A stretch of 64,000 nucleotides of DNA from JAHJDR01 sp964609965 (GTDB lineage: Bacteria > UBA10199 > JADGCS01): positions 1-64,000 of the forward strand of contig CAZSTS010000002.1 in the NCBI GenBank assembly GCA_964609965.1, in the 5' to 3' direction. Each line of letters starts with the position of its first letter. The first letter of the stretch is position 1. Below the pieces are notes generated by a model. The model made no database searches and was not told the origin of the DNA. It saw only the letters and a list, made by a program, of their open reading frames with translations. The position numbers and the translations under genes were made by a program. Below are positions 1 to 7,498 of the stretch, in pieces.

Positions 1-2
1 AG

Positions 3-52
3 TGTTACCCATGTTCCCGGTTCAAACTGTAACCTATGTATCCGATTCAGGC
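3..52. repeat. Two 25-bp imperfect direct repeats, possible insertion-sequence end
   Basis: Two adjacent copies of a 25-bp unit starting TGTTACCCATGT (3-27) and TGTAACCTATGT (28-52) agree at 18 of 25 positions. Paired sub-terminal repeats with a tgttacc-atgt-tccgg theme are, from memory, typical of ends of IS481/IS21-like elements. No transposase follows on this side, so the element, if real, would lie to the left of the window. Confidence 0.4.
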
Positions 53-71
53 CGTTTTTCAGTCTCATTTA

Positions 72-108
72 AGTCCCATTTTTGAGATTTGTTCTCAAAA
101 ATGGGACT
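72..108. other. Perfect 16-bp inverted repeat (hairpin)
   Basis: AGTCCCATTTTTGAGA (72-87) and its exact reverse complement (93-108) are separated by 5 bases. No T-tract follows directly on either strand, so a simple Rho-independent terminator is not obvious; it may belong to the neighbouring insertion-sequence remnant or be an operator upstream of the ORF6N gene. Confidence 0.6.
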
Positions 109-220
109 CGATTCATTTCAAATTCTAAGTTTTTTTTATAACTATTTATAATAATGAGCCTTCTTTTTTGTCTCTGTTGGCATTGTTCTTGCTACTTTTA
201 TTTTCTTAAAGGTGAGAGCT

Positions 221-730
221 ATGAAAGCATTAATATCTGTAGAAAATATTGCACAGAACATTTTAATTATTAGGGGTCATAAAGTCATGCTAGATCATGA
301 TCTAGCAAATTTATATAGGGTCAAAACGAAACGCCTTAATGAACAGGTCAAAAGGAATAAGAAACGATTTCCAGAAAATTATATGTTTCAACTCACTAAG
401 ATAGAAAGAGCGGAGGTGGTCGCAATTTGCGACCACCTCGAAAATCTTAAGTATTCTCCAACACTTCCATATGCCTTTACTGAGCATGGGGCTGTGATGT
501 TGGCTAGTGTATTGAATAGTGAAGTTGCCATTAATACTAGTATTCAAATTGTAAATGCATTTATTAAGCTACGAGAGATGGTTTTGACCCACAAAGACCT
601 TGTCCGTAAGATTAATGCTATGGAGAAAACATATAATCATCAGTTTAAAGTTGTTTTTGATGCTATTCGACAGCTAATGGCGACTCCTGAGAAGAAGAAG
701 AAACAGATTGGTTTTTTGCAGGGAAAATGA
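221..730 (+). CDS. ORF6N domain DNA-binding protein
   Basis: A 169-residue protein of the ORF6N family (phage/mobile-element-associated DNA-binding domain, often annotated KilA-N/ORF6N). The N-terminal 110 residues carry the typical features: an IRGHKVMLDHDLA stretch, LNEQVKRN, RFPENYMFQLT, and FTEHGAVMLASVL. The C-terminal 40 residues are a charged helix ending in a Lys run. The start at 221 is preferred over an in-frame GTG at 212 because AAAGGTGAG lies 8 bases before this ATG. ORF6N proteins are spread singly by horizontal transfer; the nearby possible insertion-sequence end fits that. Exact role (repressor, anti-phage or other) is not known from the sequence. Confidence 0.85.
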   Translation: MKALISVENIAQNILIIRGHKVMLDHDLANLYRVKTKRLNEQVKRNKKRFPENYMFQLTKIERAEVVAICDHLENLKYSPTLPYAFTEHGAVMLASVLNSEVAINTSIQIVNAFIKLREMVLTHKDLVRKINAMEKTYNHQFKVVFDAIRQLMATPEKKKKQIGFLQGK

Positions 731-740
731 TGGATAAGAG

Positions 741-771
741 ACCTGTTGATTGTGATCCGAAAGTAACAGGT
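741..771. terminator. Possible bidirectional terminator hairpin
   Basis: ACCTGTT (741-747) pairs with AACAGGT (765-771) between two convergent genes; ATCTTTTA follows on the plus side. The 17-base loop is long, so strength is doubtful. Confidence 0.35.
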
Positions 772-776
772 ATCTT

Positions 777-1415
777 TTAGTTCTTTAATATCTCATCTAT
801 CTCTTTAAACAGATCCAAAACCACTTCATGAATCCTATCGAAGTTTCGGTTGTTCGATTTGTTTTCGAGAACAAGGTCCAGTCTGGTTCTTATTCCCTTT
901 AAAAACAGAAGAGCTTTTTCATTAGGATTGTCACGTGTGTTTTCGACAAGCGCATGAATATTCATGCCGTTTAAGATGAATTGTCCATTTTCATCAAAGA
1001 CAACACTGAGCCCATCTTTAGTTGCATCATAACGCTGTTTAATGAGTTCGCTGATGCGTAAAATATAGGCATCGCAAAGTGAATAAATCACACCGAGATC
1101 TTCTTCACTGTAATCGCCAACTGTTTTTCTGCTCCAAAAGGAGCGTTTCTTGCGTTTTTTAAGAGCATTTTTTCTAAATTTTTCTAATTTAGTAGCAATT
1201 TCTGCTAAGAGCTGGGGATTTATTTGAGCTGTTTCTCGAATAAGCGCACCAACCTCTTTGCCCTCTAACATGATTTTTCTGTTAGAATAGCTCATGGCGT
1301 CATCAGTGTCTTGTCTTGGTTGTAGGGGGTTGATTCTTGGCCGCCGCATATAATCATCATCATTGATGTGAGAGTACTTAACGCGTCTAACCTTTTTGAT
1401 GGGCTTGATTGTCAT
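777..1415 (-). CDS. Hypothetical protein, basic and helical (212 aa)
   Basis: I do not recognise the family. The N-terminal 45 residues are Arg/Asp/Pro-rich and probably disordered; a Lys/Arg-rich stretch near residues 80-95 (RKNALKKRKKRSFW) could bind nucleic acid or membrane; the remainder looks alpha-helical with short hydrophobic heptads. No signal peptide or membrane segment. It starts 3 bases after the stop of the upstream gene (1419-1787), so the two are almost certainly co-transcribed and may act together. No promoter or ribosome site of note was seen apart from the coupling. Confidence 0.6.
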   Translation of the reverse strand: MTIKPIKKVRRVKYSHINDDDYMRRPRINPLQPRQDTDDAMSYSNRKIMLEGKEVGALIRETAQINPQLLAEIATKLEKFRKNALKKRKKRSFWSRKTVGDYSEEDLGVIYSLCDAYILRISELIKQRYDATKDGLSVVFDENGQFILNGMNIHALVENTRDNPNEKALLFLKGIRTRLDLVLENKSNNRNFDRIHEVVLDLFKEIDEILKN

Positions 1416-1418
1416 CTA

Positions 1419-1787
1419 TCAATTAGTTTCACAAAGATGGGAGACAATGGTGTCAAATGGTTGAATAAAGTTCTGTGTCATAGAATTTTCTTCTAAACAT
1501 TGTTTAAAGACCGTCAAGAAATCAGATAAATCAGGGTGTGCATCAATAGATGTTACCTTATGACCATTTAGATAGAGGCAGTGCCTACTAATATCAAGAT
1601 GTAAGACAATAACAGCATCACCCTTGAGAAAGGTGTATGTGGCCTTGTCTTTTGCATAGAAAATTTTGCTATCAAAATAACCATGCTTTTTATGGATTTC
1701 ATCCAAGCCAATGGCTGCTTTTCGATTTCGCTTATTTCTATAGCGAGAAGTGAGTTGATGTTCGCTGATGTTGTGCTGTTTTTTCAT
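1419..1787 (-). CDS. Hypothetical protein (122 aa), first gene of a two-gene operon
   Basis: Unrecognised protein. A basic N-terminus (HQLTSRYRNKRNRKAAIG) precedes an apparently folded alpha/beta region with two Cys. The open frame extends to 1829, but the ATG at 1787 is preferred because GGAAAAGGA lies just before it while nothing resembling a ribosome site precedes 1829. Its stop is 3 bases before the start of the next gene, indicating translational linkage. Function unknown. Confidence 0.55.
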   Translation of the reverse strand: MKKQHNISEHQLTSRYRNKRNRKAAIGLDEIHKKHGYFDSKIFYAKDKATYTFLKGDAVIVLHLDISRHCLYLNGHKVTSIDAHPDLSDFLTVFKQCLEENSMTQNFIQPFDTIVSHLCETN

Positions 1788-2083
1788 ATTCCTTTTCCCT
1801 GCCTCACCTATTCTAGAAGCAGGTTCCATGCCAAAGCTGGAAAAAAAATTCTATTATAAGAGCTTGTAATCATAGTGCTTTATCATTATGAAAATTGCGA
1901 CAATGAGGTGTTTTTTTTAAAATCTCCGCTTTTTATCTAAATGAGAGTTCCCATTTTCCCATTTTGAAAATTGTCAGTAATTTTATAGTGTTAAGCAGTG
2001 TAAGAGGTGTTTATACAAGCTCTTTCTTGTTAAGAGATGTTAATTTAAGATTCTGATACCATTCGATTTTTCATTTTCCTGTG

Positions 2084-2210
2084 ATGGGCCTGTTGAAAAA
2101 TACGCATCTACTGCGTTGGATAAGAAATTTAATTCAATTACGTACTCTACGTACGTGCTTTCATTAAATTTATCATCCGCCTTGTATCTGCACATTTTTG
2201 AACAGACCAT
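2084..2210. repeat. 127-bp imperfect palindromic element (full copy)
   Basis: The two arms, read from the outer ends inward, are ATGGGCCTGTTGAAAAATAC and the reverse complement of the right end, ATGGTCTGTTCAAAAATGTG; pairing continues through AAATTTAAT to a centre near 2147 containing ACGTACTCTACGTACGT. Each arm is about 60 bases with scattered mismatches and two one-base bulges. A left-half copy occurs at 34263-34316. It looks like a small non-coding mobile palindrome (MITE/REP-like). The rest of the 1788-2379 spacer holds no gene, RNA or other clear signal. Confidence 0.75.
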
Positions 2211-2379
2211 TGTGTTTCTGTTTTTCGACAGTCTCGTGATTTAAATGCGAAAAATTGGGGGGATCCCCCATAAATCAAGGGGTTGCCCTTAATGCAGCGT
2301 TTAATGGCACAAGGTTTATGACGTTTCTTTTTGCCATTTTAGCCTTTTTCGACTACATGAAAACCATGGGGCAGGCTTT

Positions 2380-2694
2380 ATGATTTTACGAGCAAGAAAA
2401 AATAGAAACAAAATTTTGCAGTATGCAAAGTCAAAGGGCTATATTACGCCTCTCTGGTTGCTTCCTAATACCGATGCTGATGGTGTTCAAAGAGCTTTTC
2501 AAGAGTTAGAATCCTTTCTTCAAAAAGCTTACAGAGATGGGGATTTAACAAATATCTCCCTCTCAGATGTCGAAGGCTTTATGTGGAAACTCAAGAAAAC
2601 CTTTGCTTTCAAAGGCTGGGAAGGCCTTGCACCTTATATGTTATCCATTCCTACTCAATATAAAAAGTCCTCAACAGATACTGTAGGAAAATAG
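2380..2694 (+). CDS. Small hypothetical protein (104 aa)
   Basis: An unrecognised, probably all-helical protein; the N-terminus is basic (ILRARKNRNKILQYAK), followed by an acidic amphipathic centre (DADGVQRAFQELESFLQ) and a Trp/Lys-rich helix (GFMWKLKKTFAFKGWEG). Only a weak GGCAGG precedes the ATG. It lies alone, downstream of the palindromic element, and could be a remnant of a larger gene. Retained because length and composition look protein-like, but support is modest. Confidence 0.45.
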   Translation: MILRARKNRNKILQYAKSKGYITPLWLLPNTDADGVQRAFQELESFLQKAYRDGDLTNISLSDVEGFMWKLKKTFAFKGWEGLAPYMLSIPTQYKKSSTDTVGK

Positions 2695-2754
2695 TTCCAT
2701 CATAAACTCCATTTAATATGAACAGATTGTCTTGTTGTGTCTAGAATAGCCTTG

Positions 2755-3699
2755 TTATGAAAGGCTGCTTAATAAATCAGACCACTCTTGATTGGTGAGT
2801 AATTTTTGAAGAGAATCAATATCTTCTTTTGTATGTATTCTTGCCGAAATTTCCACAAAATCTTCTTCAAAATAAGGAGCGGGCAAAACTTTGACCTTAT
2901 TGTTTAGAGGGAGTTTCTTAAGAGTCTTTTCAAACTCAAAAAGCTGTGTGGTGTAGTTCGGATTCTTTCGTTTTTGCAGTAAGTGTCTTAAATTCTGGGC
3001 TTTTTGGGCTGCGTTGGCTGCCCGGCCACCCGAAGAAGAAATCAATTCATCTAGTAATTTTGAGGGTAAAATGTTTTCGCGTTTTGAGATATCGTATGCT
3101 GTAGAAATGATTTCTGCTAATTTATTTTGATTAATGGGGAGTAAAAACAATTTTTTGGCAAGCTTATCACGTTCTTGAACAGGAAATCTTAAAAAACCCA
3201 GTATAATAGGTAAAGGAATGTTGTTATTGATGGCGTGTTTTAAAATGAGAGGAGATAGTTTAAGTAACTCGCTGTGTTGATGAATCGTTTTAATATTTTG
3301 TTTTATCCCAACGCTTTCCCAAAAACTTTTGGGGATTTTTGTTCCATTTGTGTAAATTTGATTAGCGGCTTTTAAACAGAGGGCTTTTTCAACAATGTTG
3401 AATCCTCGTCCCCATCGGTTAAGTTCTAGGCAAAGTGAAAAAGCCTCTCTATTATTGAGTTCGTTTTTTTCATAAACAAGACAATGTGTTTTTTCGTGGC
3501 CTAGCTTTTGAGCAATTTTTAACCGTACTGACCCATCAAGCACACAAAGCTTGTTTTCTTGATAAATCAAAATGGGCGGAGTGATGATGCCATGTTTTTT
3601 TAGGGATGATTCTAGGGCTCTGTCATCGGAGTTAAATCTTGTTTCAAATAAAGGCTGAGGTGATAGTTCTTTTGCTTGAATTAATTTTATTATAGGCAT
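2755..3699 (-). CDS. ParB/Spo0J N-terminal-domain protein (non-partition type)
   Basis: A 314-residue protein whose first ~100 residues match the ParB N-terminal fold: a substrate-loop-like SSLKKHGIITPPILIY followed by LCVLDGSVRLKIAQKLGH, in which GSVR takes the place of the GERR/GHRR box of ParB CTPases. The middle (about 110-230) is helical, as in ParB HTH regions; the last 80 residues resemble nothing I know. No parA neighbour is present, and the box differs from chromosomal ParB, so this is more likely an accessory ParB-like regulator or nuclease than the chromosome-segregation protein. It begins directly after the stop codon of the upstream gene (3700-4050), so both are one transcript. 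Confidence 0.65.
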   Translation of the reverse strand: MPIIKLIQAKELSPQPLFETRFNSDDRALESSLKKHGIITPPILIYQENKLCVLDGSVRLKIAQKLGHEKTHCLVYEKNELNNREAFSLCLELNRWGRGFNIVEKALCLKAANQIYTNGTKIPKSFWESVGIKQNIKTIHQHSELLKLSPLILKHAINNNIPLPIILGFLRFPVQERDKLAKKLFLLPINQNKLAEIISTAYDISKRENILPSKLLDELISSSGGRAANAAQKAQNLRHLLQKRKNPNYTTQLFEFEKTLKKLPLNNKVKVLPAPYFEEDFVEISARIHTKEDIDSLQKLLTNQEWSDLLSSLS

Positions 3700-4050
3700 T
3701 TATTTTTTCTTGCCAAACCGATCGACGCCACGGAACTTTTTTCCGTGATCAATGAGTTTTTTTACCTTGCTGTCTTCGTATTCTTGGTCAGAAAGTCCAG
3801 ACTGACTTTCTTCGACAATGAAGGGTTTTTCTTTGTCTTTAGGCGAAGGTGCTTTGTAAGGTTTAGATTGTTTGTTCAGAATGATGTTGTCACGCTCTTT
3901 TTTTCTTGTTTCAGGGTCGGCGTGTAATGCCCTCTTTAGCTTTGGCAACCCCTTTACGCGTACATCTCCCATGGGGGAGTAGTTTTCTTTGTCGTCTAAG
4001 GTGTTTCCCTTTTCCCAGTCAAAAGATTTGTTTTTTTTTGTAGCAGACAT
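3700..4050 (-). CDS. Highly charged small protein upstream of parB-like gene
   Basis: About 116 residues, almost entirely charged and polar (Lys, Asp, Glu, Arg, Pro), with no predicted globular core; probably intrinsically disordered. Its stop codon is immediately followed by the ATG of the ParB-like gene, so the products may be partners. Two starts are possible: 4062 lies inside the terminator-like hairpin at 4055-4097, whereas 4050 lies just outside it; I chose 4050. Neither has a clear ribosome site. Function unknown. Confidence 0.55.
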   Translation of the reverse strand: MSATKKNKSFDWEKGNTLDDKENYSPMGDVRVKGLPKLKRALHADPETRKKERDNIILNKQSKPYKAPSPKDKEKPFIVEESQSGLSDQEYEDSKVKKLIDHGKKFRGVDRFGKKK

Positions 4051-4054
4051 AAGA

Positions 4055-4097
4055 AAGCCCATTTTATAATAGTGTTATCCTATCATAAAATGGGCTT
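4055..4097 (-). terminator. Terminator hairpin downstream of HU gene
   Basis: A perfect 13-bp inverted repeat, AAGCCCATTTTAT (4055-4067) with ATAAAATGGGCTT (4085-4097). Read on the minus strand it follows the HU stop codon by about 18 bases and is followed by TTCTT. It immediately precedes the small charged-protein gene, so it could act as a terminator/attenuator between HU and the ParB-like pair. Confidence 0.65.
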
Positions 4098-4115
4098 AAA
4101 GATAAGTCTATTTAA

Positions 4116-4391
4116 TTATCTAGCAACCATATCTTTTAAAGCTTTACCAGGTTTAAACTTAGGAACCTTAGTAGCTTTGATTTTGATTTCGGCACCAGTT
4201 TGTGGATTGCGACCAGTGCGAGCTTTTCTTTTGCTAACTGAATAAGTGCCAAAGCCTGTCAAAGTGATTTTATCATTCTTTTTCAAACATTTTGATACTT
4301 GGTCAGTTACGCTATTGAGTACTTTTTCTGCGAGGGCCTTAGAAATGTCAGTTTCTTTGGCAACTTTTTCGACTAATTCTGCTTTTGTCAT
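4116..4391 (-). CDS. hup: HU-family nucleoid-associated DNA-binding protein
   Basis: A 91-residue protein of normal HU/IHF length. It starts MTKAELVEKVAKETDIS, contains the TLTGFGTYSVSKRKARTGRNP segment that forms the DNA-binding arm with the conserved RNP tip, and ends with KFKPGKALKDMV. It should dimerise and bend or coat DNA in the nucleoid. A good ribosome site (AGGAGA) lies 5 bases before the ATG, a promoter candidate lies about 90-115 bases upstream, and a strong hairpin follows the gene, so it is probably monocistronic. HU versus IHF cannot be settled by eye, but the sequence is closer to HU. Confidence 0.95.
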   Translation of the reverse strand: MTKAELVEKVAKETDISKALAEKVLNSVTDQVSKCLKKNDKITLTGFGTYSVSKRKARTGRNPQTGAEIKIKATKVPKFKPGKALKDMVAR

Positions 4392-4479
4392 AATCTCTCC
4401 TGTTGAAGTGAGTTTATTAAATTAGGCGGCAAACACTTTTAATTTGTGTGTTTGCGCCTTTCCAAAAATACTGAAGATA

Positions 4480-4507
4480 TCAATACTACTCGTAAGCGCA
4501 ATGTCAA
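4480..4507 (-). promoter_or_regulatory. Candidate sigma-70 promoter of the HU gene
   Basis: On the minus strand TTGACA (4507-4502) is followed after 16 bases by TATTGA (4485-4480), roughly 90 bases before the HU start. The -35 box is perfect, the -10 box is moderate. Confidence 0.45.
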
Positions 4508-4607
4508 GGCGAATCAGGCTGTTTACTTAAAAAATATTTTAACTCAAAAACGCTATAATGGGCTTGGACTCATCGTTTTAGGGGCATGCTATAGGAAAGT
4601 TATTATG

Positions 4608-5477
4608 TTAAATTCCTGCTGCTAAGATCTTAATGGTCTTTTGTATTTCATCTTTATACTTTTTGTCTTTTAATGAAAAAGCCAGGCTGGCTTTTAATAA
4701 TCCCAAAGGATCTCCTGTGTCATAGCGATTCCCTTTAAAAACATATGATCTTAGACCAGTTTTGGCGATAATGCTTTTAAGGGCATCAGTGAGCTGAATT
4801 TCATCGCCAGCTCCAGGGTTAGTTTGTTCAATAAAGCTAAAGATTTCTTTTGGAAGCAGGTAACGTCCCATGACAGCAAGGTTTGAGGGGGCTTGTTTTC
4901 TATCAGGTTTTTCTTCTATGGTTTGGACTTCGCCAACTCGTTCTGACAGAGGGGTGGCTTTGACGATGCCATAGCGACAAACATCTTCCCAGGGGACTTC
5001 CATCACAGTAACAATGGGTTTATTTTCGTACGAAAAAATCTCTAGCATTTGTTTGCAAATAGGGACCTCTGAATCGATGATGTCGTCTGGAAGAAGAATA
5101 AAGAAATAATCATCAGTAATATAGGGGCAGGCACAATTGATAGCATGACCTAAGCCCAAAGGCTCATCTTGGTAGACAAACGTAAATTTTGCCTGCGTTT
5201 CAACGCTTTTTAGGCATTTAATCATATTGTTCATTTGTCTCTTTTTTAGCCATTTATTCATAAATTCAGATTCTTGAAAATAAGATTCAATGGCTTGTTT
5301 TTCTTTTGAAATTACAATGACAAATTCCTCTACACCCGCATCAATAGCTTCTTCGATTACATATTCTAGGCATGTTTTATCAAGAATGGGTAAAAGCTCT
5401 TTTGGCACAGTTTTGCTAATAGGCAAAAATTTTACACCTAGGCCTGCTGCAGGGATGACGGCTTGTTTGATCTTCAT
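4608..5477 (-). CDS. galU: UTP--glucose-1-phosphate uridylyltransferase
   Basis: GalU makes UDP-glucose from UTP and glucose-1-phosphate for envelope polysaccharides. The 289 residues cover the whole family length: N-terminal nucleotide-binding PAAGLGVKFLP (residues 9-19; the usual Arg of the G-x-R-F-L-P box is Lys here), KELLPILDKT, EPLGLGHAI near 105, DDYFFILLPDD near 123, IEEKP near 190, and GDEIQLTDAL near 227. GGAGA lies 8 bases before the ATG. It stands alone, with HU upstream in the reading direction of the genome but separated by 200 bases, and a repeat-rich spacer before its start. Assignment is firm. Confidence 0.93.
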   Translation of the reverse strand: MKIKQAVIPAAGLGVKFLPISKTVPKELLPILDKTCLEYVIEEAIDAGVEEFVIVISKEKQAIESYFQESEFMNKWLKKRQMNNMIKCLKSVETQAKFTFVYQDEPLGLGHAINCACPYITDDYFFILLPDDIIDSEVPICKQMLEIFSYENKPIVTVMEVPWEDVCRYGIVKATPLSERVGEVQTIEEKPDRKQAPSNLAVMGRYLLPKEIFSFIEQTNPGAGDEIQLTDALKSIIAKTGLRSYVFKGNRYDTGDPLGLLKASLAFSLKDKKYKDEIQKTIKILAAGI

Positions 5478-5499
5478 AAAAAATGTCTCCAGATTTGAT

Positions 5500-5619
5500 C
5501 CTTCGACTCAAATTAAATTCGGCCCCCTGGGGTCGAAAATATATAAGAGGATCAACCCTGAGCGAGCAAAGCGAGTCGAAGGGTTCGCTCAGGATGAAGC
5601 TCGGGGGCAAGCCCCCGAG
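5500..5619. repeat. Nested inverted-repeat cluster upstream of galU
   Basis: CCTTCGACTC (5500-5509) pairs with GAGTCGAAGG (5573-5582); CCTGAGCGA (5557-5565) pairs with TCGCTCAGG (5585-5593); CTCGGGGGC (5600-5608) pairs with GCCCCCGAG (5611-5619) around AA. All three are perfect. The GC content is visibly higher than in the surroundings. This resembles a mobile intergenic repeat; none of the hairpins has a terminal T-run. Confidence 0.65.
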
Positions 5620-5716
5620 TAATTCATTGTGCAAGTGTATATAATATCTAAATTATGAATGTCTACTATCTAATTTTTTCATTCATTTTGATTTCCTCGC
5701 TTTTTATCGGTCTTTT

Positions 5717-6199
5717 TTATTGAGCTGCTTTAGGGTCGTCAGGCAAGCTCATAAATTTAGGTTTGAGTTTATCAAGAGGGACAGTTTTTTCTTTTAGAGA
5801 CATTGTTATGGAAAGCTCTTGTATTTTGGCTTCTTTTTTAGGGGTTAGTTCTGCCTTTTGATTTAGGATCATTTGACGTGTACCTTGGAATATCTTGTCA
5901 GTTACGGGTTGGAATTTTGTTTGCCACTTTTGTTGATACTGGATTTGCTTGTCTTTGGATAATTTTCCGTAGTGTTTATTAATAATTGAAATAAGGTGGC
6001 TTAGTTTCTTTTGTTTTTGTTCAAAGTGCTGAACTTGATAAACCATGTACTGTATATAATCATTTTGATACTGTGTTACCAAATTAAGCTCGTGCTTAAA
6101 ATGATTTAAAAGGAGTTCTTCTGAACTCAGATTTTTTTCACACTGAGAAAAGAGAGATAAGATCATTAGGCTAAATATGATAATGCTGTTTTTTATCAT
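5717..6199 (-). CDS. Putative small lipoprotein/secreted helical protein
   Basis: A 160-residue protein with a hydrophobic N-terminal segment (residues 4-17) followed by FSQC at 17-20, a lipobox-like site in which the usual Gly/Ala before Cys is Gln, so lipidation is uncertain. The mature part is rich in Gln, Lys and Leu and is probably a long helical hairpin. Its ATG overlaps the stop codon of the upstream EI24-like gene by 4 bases (ATGA), implying translational coupling. Family not recognised. Confidence 0.6.
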   Translation of the reverse strand: MIKNSIIIFSLMILSLFSQCEKNLSSEELLLNHFKHELNLVTQYQNDYIQYMVYQVQHFEQKQKKLSHLISIINKHYGKLSKDKQIQYQQKWQTKFQPVTDKIFQGTRQMILNQKAELTPKKEAKIQELSITMSLKEKTVPLDKLKPKFMSLPDDPKAAQ

Positions 6200-6963
6200 T
6201 CAGGATTCTTGTGCTCAAGGTAGAGCAGTGTGCCCCCAATGACTTGAAAGTGAATAATGAGCAGACCTAATATTGGAATAGTAGAAGGCAGGCCAAAGCC
6301 TATGAGAGTTGATTTATTGGTGCTGGCCCAATTGAGCATTTTCTTGAAAGATTGTTTATGGATGATCATGGGGTATGTGCTTAGTCCAAAGGCAAAAACC
6401 CAAGAAGTGAAGAAAAAGCCAATGAGAGCAAAAATCGGTCCTATAACAGGGATCCAGCTAAAAAGAATAATCATGAAAAATAAAGAGGCAAACATGGCAA
6501 GCTTACAAAGCTCAATTTTGAGAGCGTGTCTGAACTCAGATAAGAAGGTTTTTAGCTTAAAAGGCCTGTCTTCTAAATCATTTTTCATAATGAGAACTTG
6601 CTCAGACATGATTTCATAAAATGGGGCATTTAAAAGACTGCTTAAGATAAAGACAGCAACAAAGATCAAAACAAACGACAAAAGAAAGAAGATGATTTGG
6701 AGAAAAAATCGTAATACCCAAAGAAGGGCGTCAAGAAGATGCCATAAAAAACCATTTGGTGAAAGTATGTCTAATGTACCCAAAGATTTTGTAATGAGGA
6801 AAAAAAGGTCATTAAAGTATATAAGATACAGAGATATCAAGGCAACAAGGGCAATAATGTTAATGACAAGAGGAATGATGGCGTATTTCCACAAAGAGCG
6901 GTTTTGAAAAAAATAGTTAAGACCTTTAAAGTTGTAGCTAATTCCTAGAAAAAAATTTTTCAT
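6196..6963 (-). CDS. EI24/CysZ-like membrane protein
   Basis: A 255-residue polytopic inner-membrane protein of the EI24 domain family (which includes the sulfate permease CysZ). Features seen: N-terminal GISYNFKGLNYFFQNRSLWKY, typical of the family, long hydrophobic segments near residues 27-50, 80-115, 155-190 and 225-245, and the family-type FILSSLLNAPFYEIMSEQV stretch near residues 104-122. CysZ transports sulfate for cysteine synthesis, but no sulfur-assimilation gene is adjacent, so the substrate is open. It starts 4 bases after the stop of the next upstream membrane protein and overlaps the downstream lipoprotein gene. Confidence 0.8.
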   Translation of the reverse strand: MKNFFLGISYNFKGLNYFFQNRSLWKYAIIPLVINIIALVALISLYLIYFNDLFFLITKSLGTLDILSPNGFLWHLLDALLWVLRFFLQIIFFLLSFVLIFVAVFILSSLLNAPFYEIMSEQVLIMKNDLEDRPFKLKTFLSEFRHALKIELCKLAMFASLFFMIILFSWIPVIGPIFALIGFFFTSWVFAFGLSTYPMIIHKQSFKKMLNWASTNKSTLIGFGLPSTIPILGLLIIHFQVIGGTLLYLEHKNPE

Positions 6964-6967
6964 AGTT

Positions 6968-7498
6968 TCATGCTTTTGTTTTCATTCTTTTATTGTTTAT
7001 GTACAAGAATATTAAGATTAAAATCACAATAAGAGCACAAACCCATTTCATTGTTGAAATGACAGATGTTGTTAAAAAGAACCAGTTAGGGAGCCCCTTT
7101 GTGTCCATTACCTGTACAATTTGATAACCATTTTCTATCATATCAAGAAACGCGACCAGAAAGGGAAGTGTGATCATAAGGGCCGATCGAATGCCTGTTC
7201 TCACGAGGGGATTCTTTTGGATTTGTTGCAATATGAGGCTCGAAAGGAATGTCGCATAGGCCAGAGGAAATAGGTAATCAATCCATACAGTCTTCAAAAA
7301 TAGACCTCGGCCCTGCGATCCCCACGAATTTAAAATAATGAGAGCTTCGCTTTTAGTAAAGCTGAATTGGTGAGCCAATATTCCTTTGTCTGTAGTCTCA
7401 GCAATGAGCGTGTCAAAATAAAAGAGAAAGGCAAATAATAATACTGTAATGACACCTGAAACCAAGGGGGTTTTTTTATGAGACAAAAGATTAAACAT
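6968..7498 (-). CDS. Hypothetical four-helix membrane protein
   Basis: A 176-residue protein with about four membrane segments (approximately residues 11-30, 70-90, 103-120, 140-166) separated by short loops. A periplasmic-size loop after the first segment carries a WGSQGRG motif. I do not recognise the family. The start overlaps the hisI 3' end by 8 bases, and the stop is 4 bases before the EI24-like gene, so hisI, this gene, the EI24 protein and the lipoprotein form one operon. Confidence 0.7.
   Translation of the reverse strand: MFNLLSHKKTPLVSGVITVLLFAFLFYFDTLIAETTDKGILAHQFSFTKSEALIILNSWGSQGRGLFLKTVWIDYLFPLAYATFLSSLILQQIQKNPLVRTGIRSALMITLPFLVAFLDMIENGYQIVQVMDTKGLPNWFFLTTSVISTMKWVCALIVILILIFLYINNKRMKTKA

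Noticed and set aside
5290..5622. 110-codon plus-strand frame across the galU 5' end
   Set aside because: Antisense to the well-supported galU start and running through hairpin repeats; no ribosome site and no family match.
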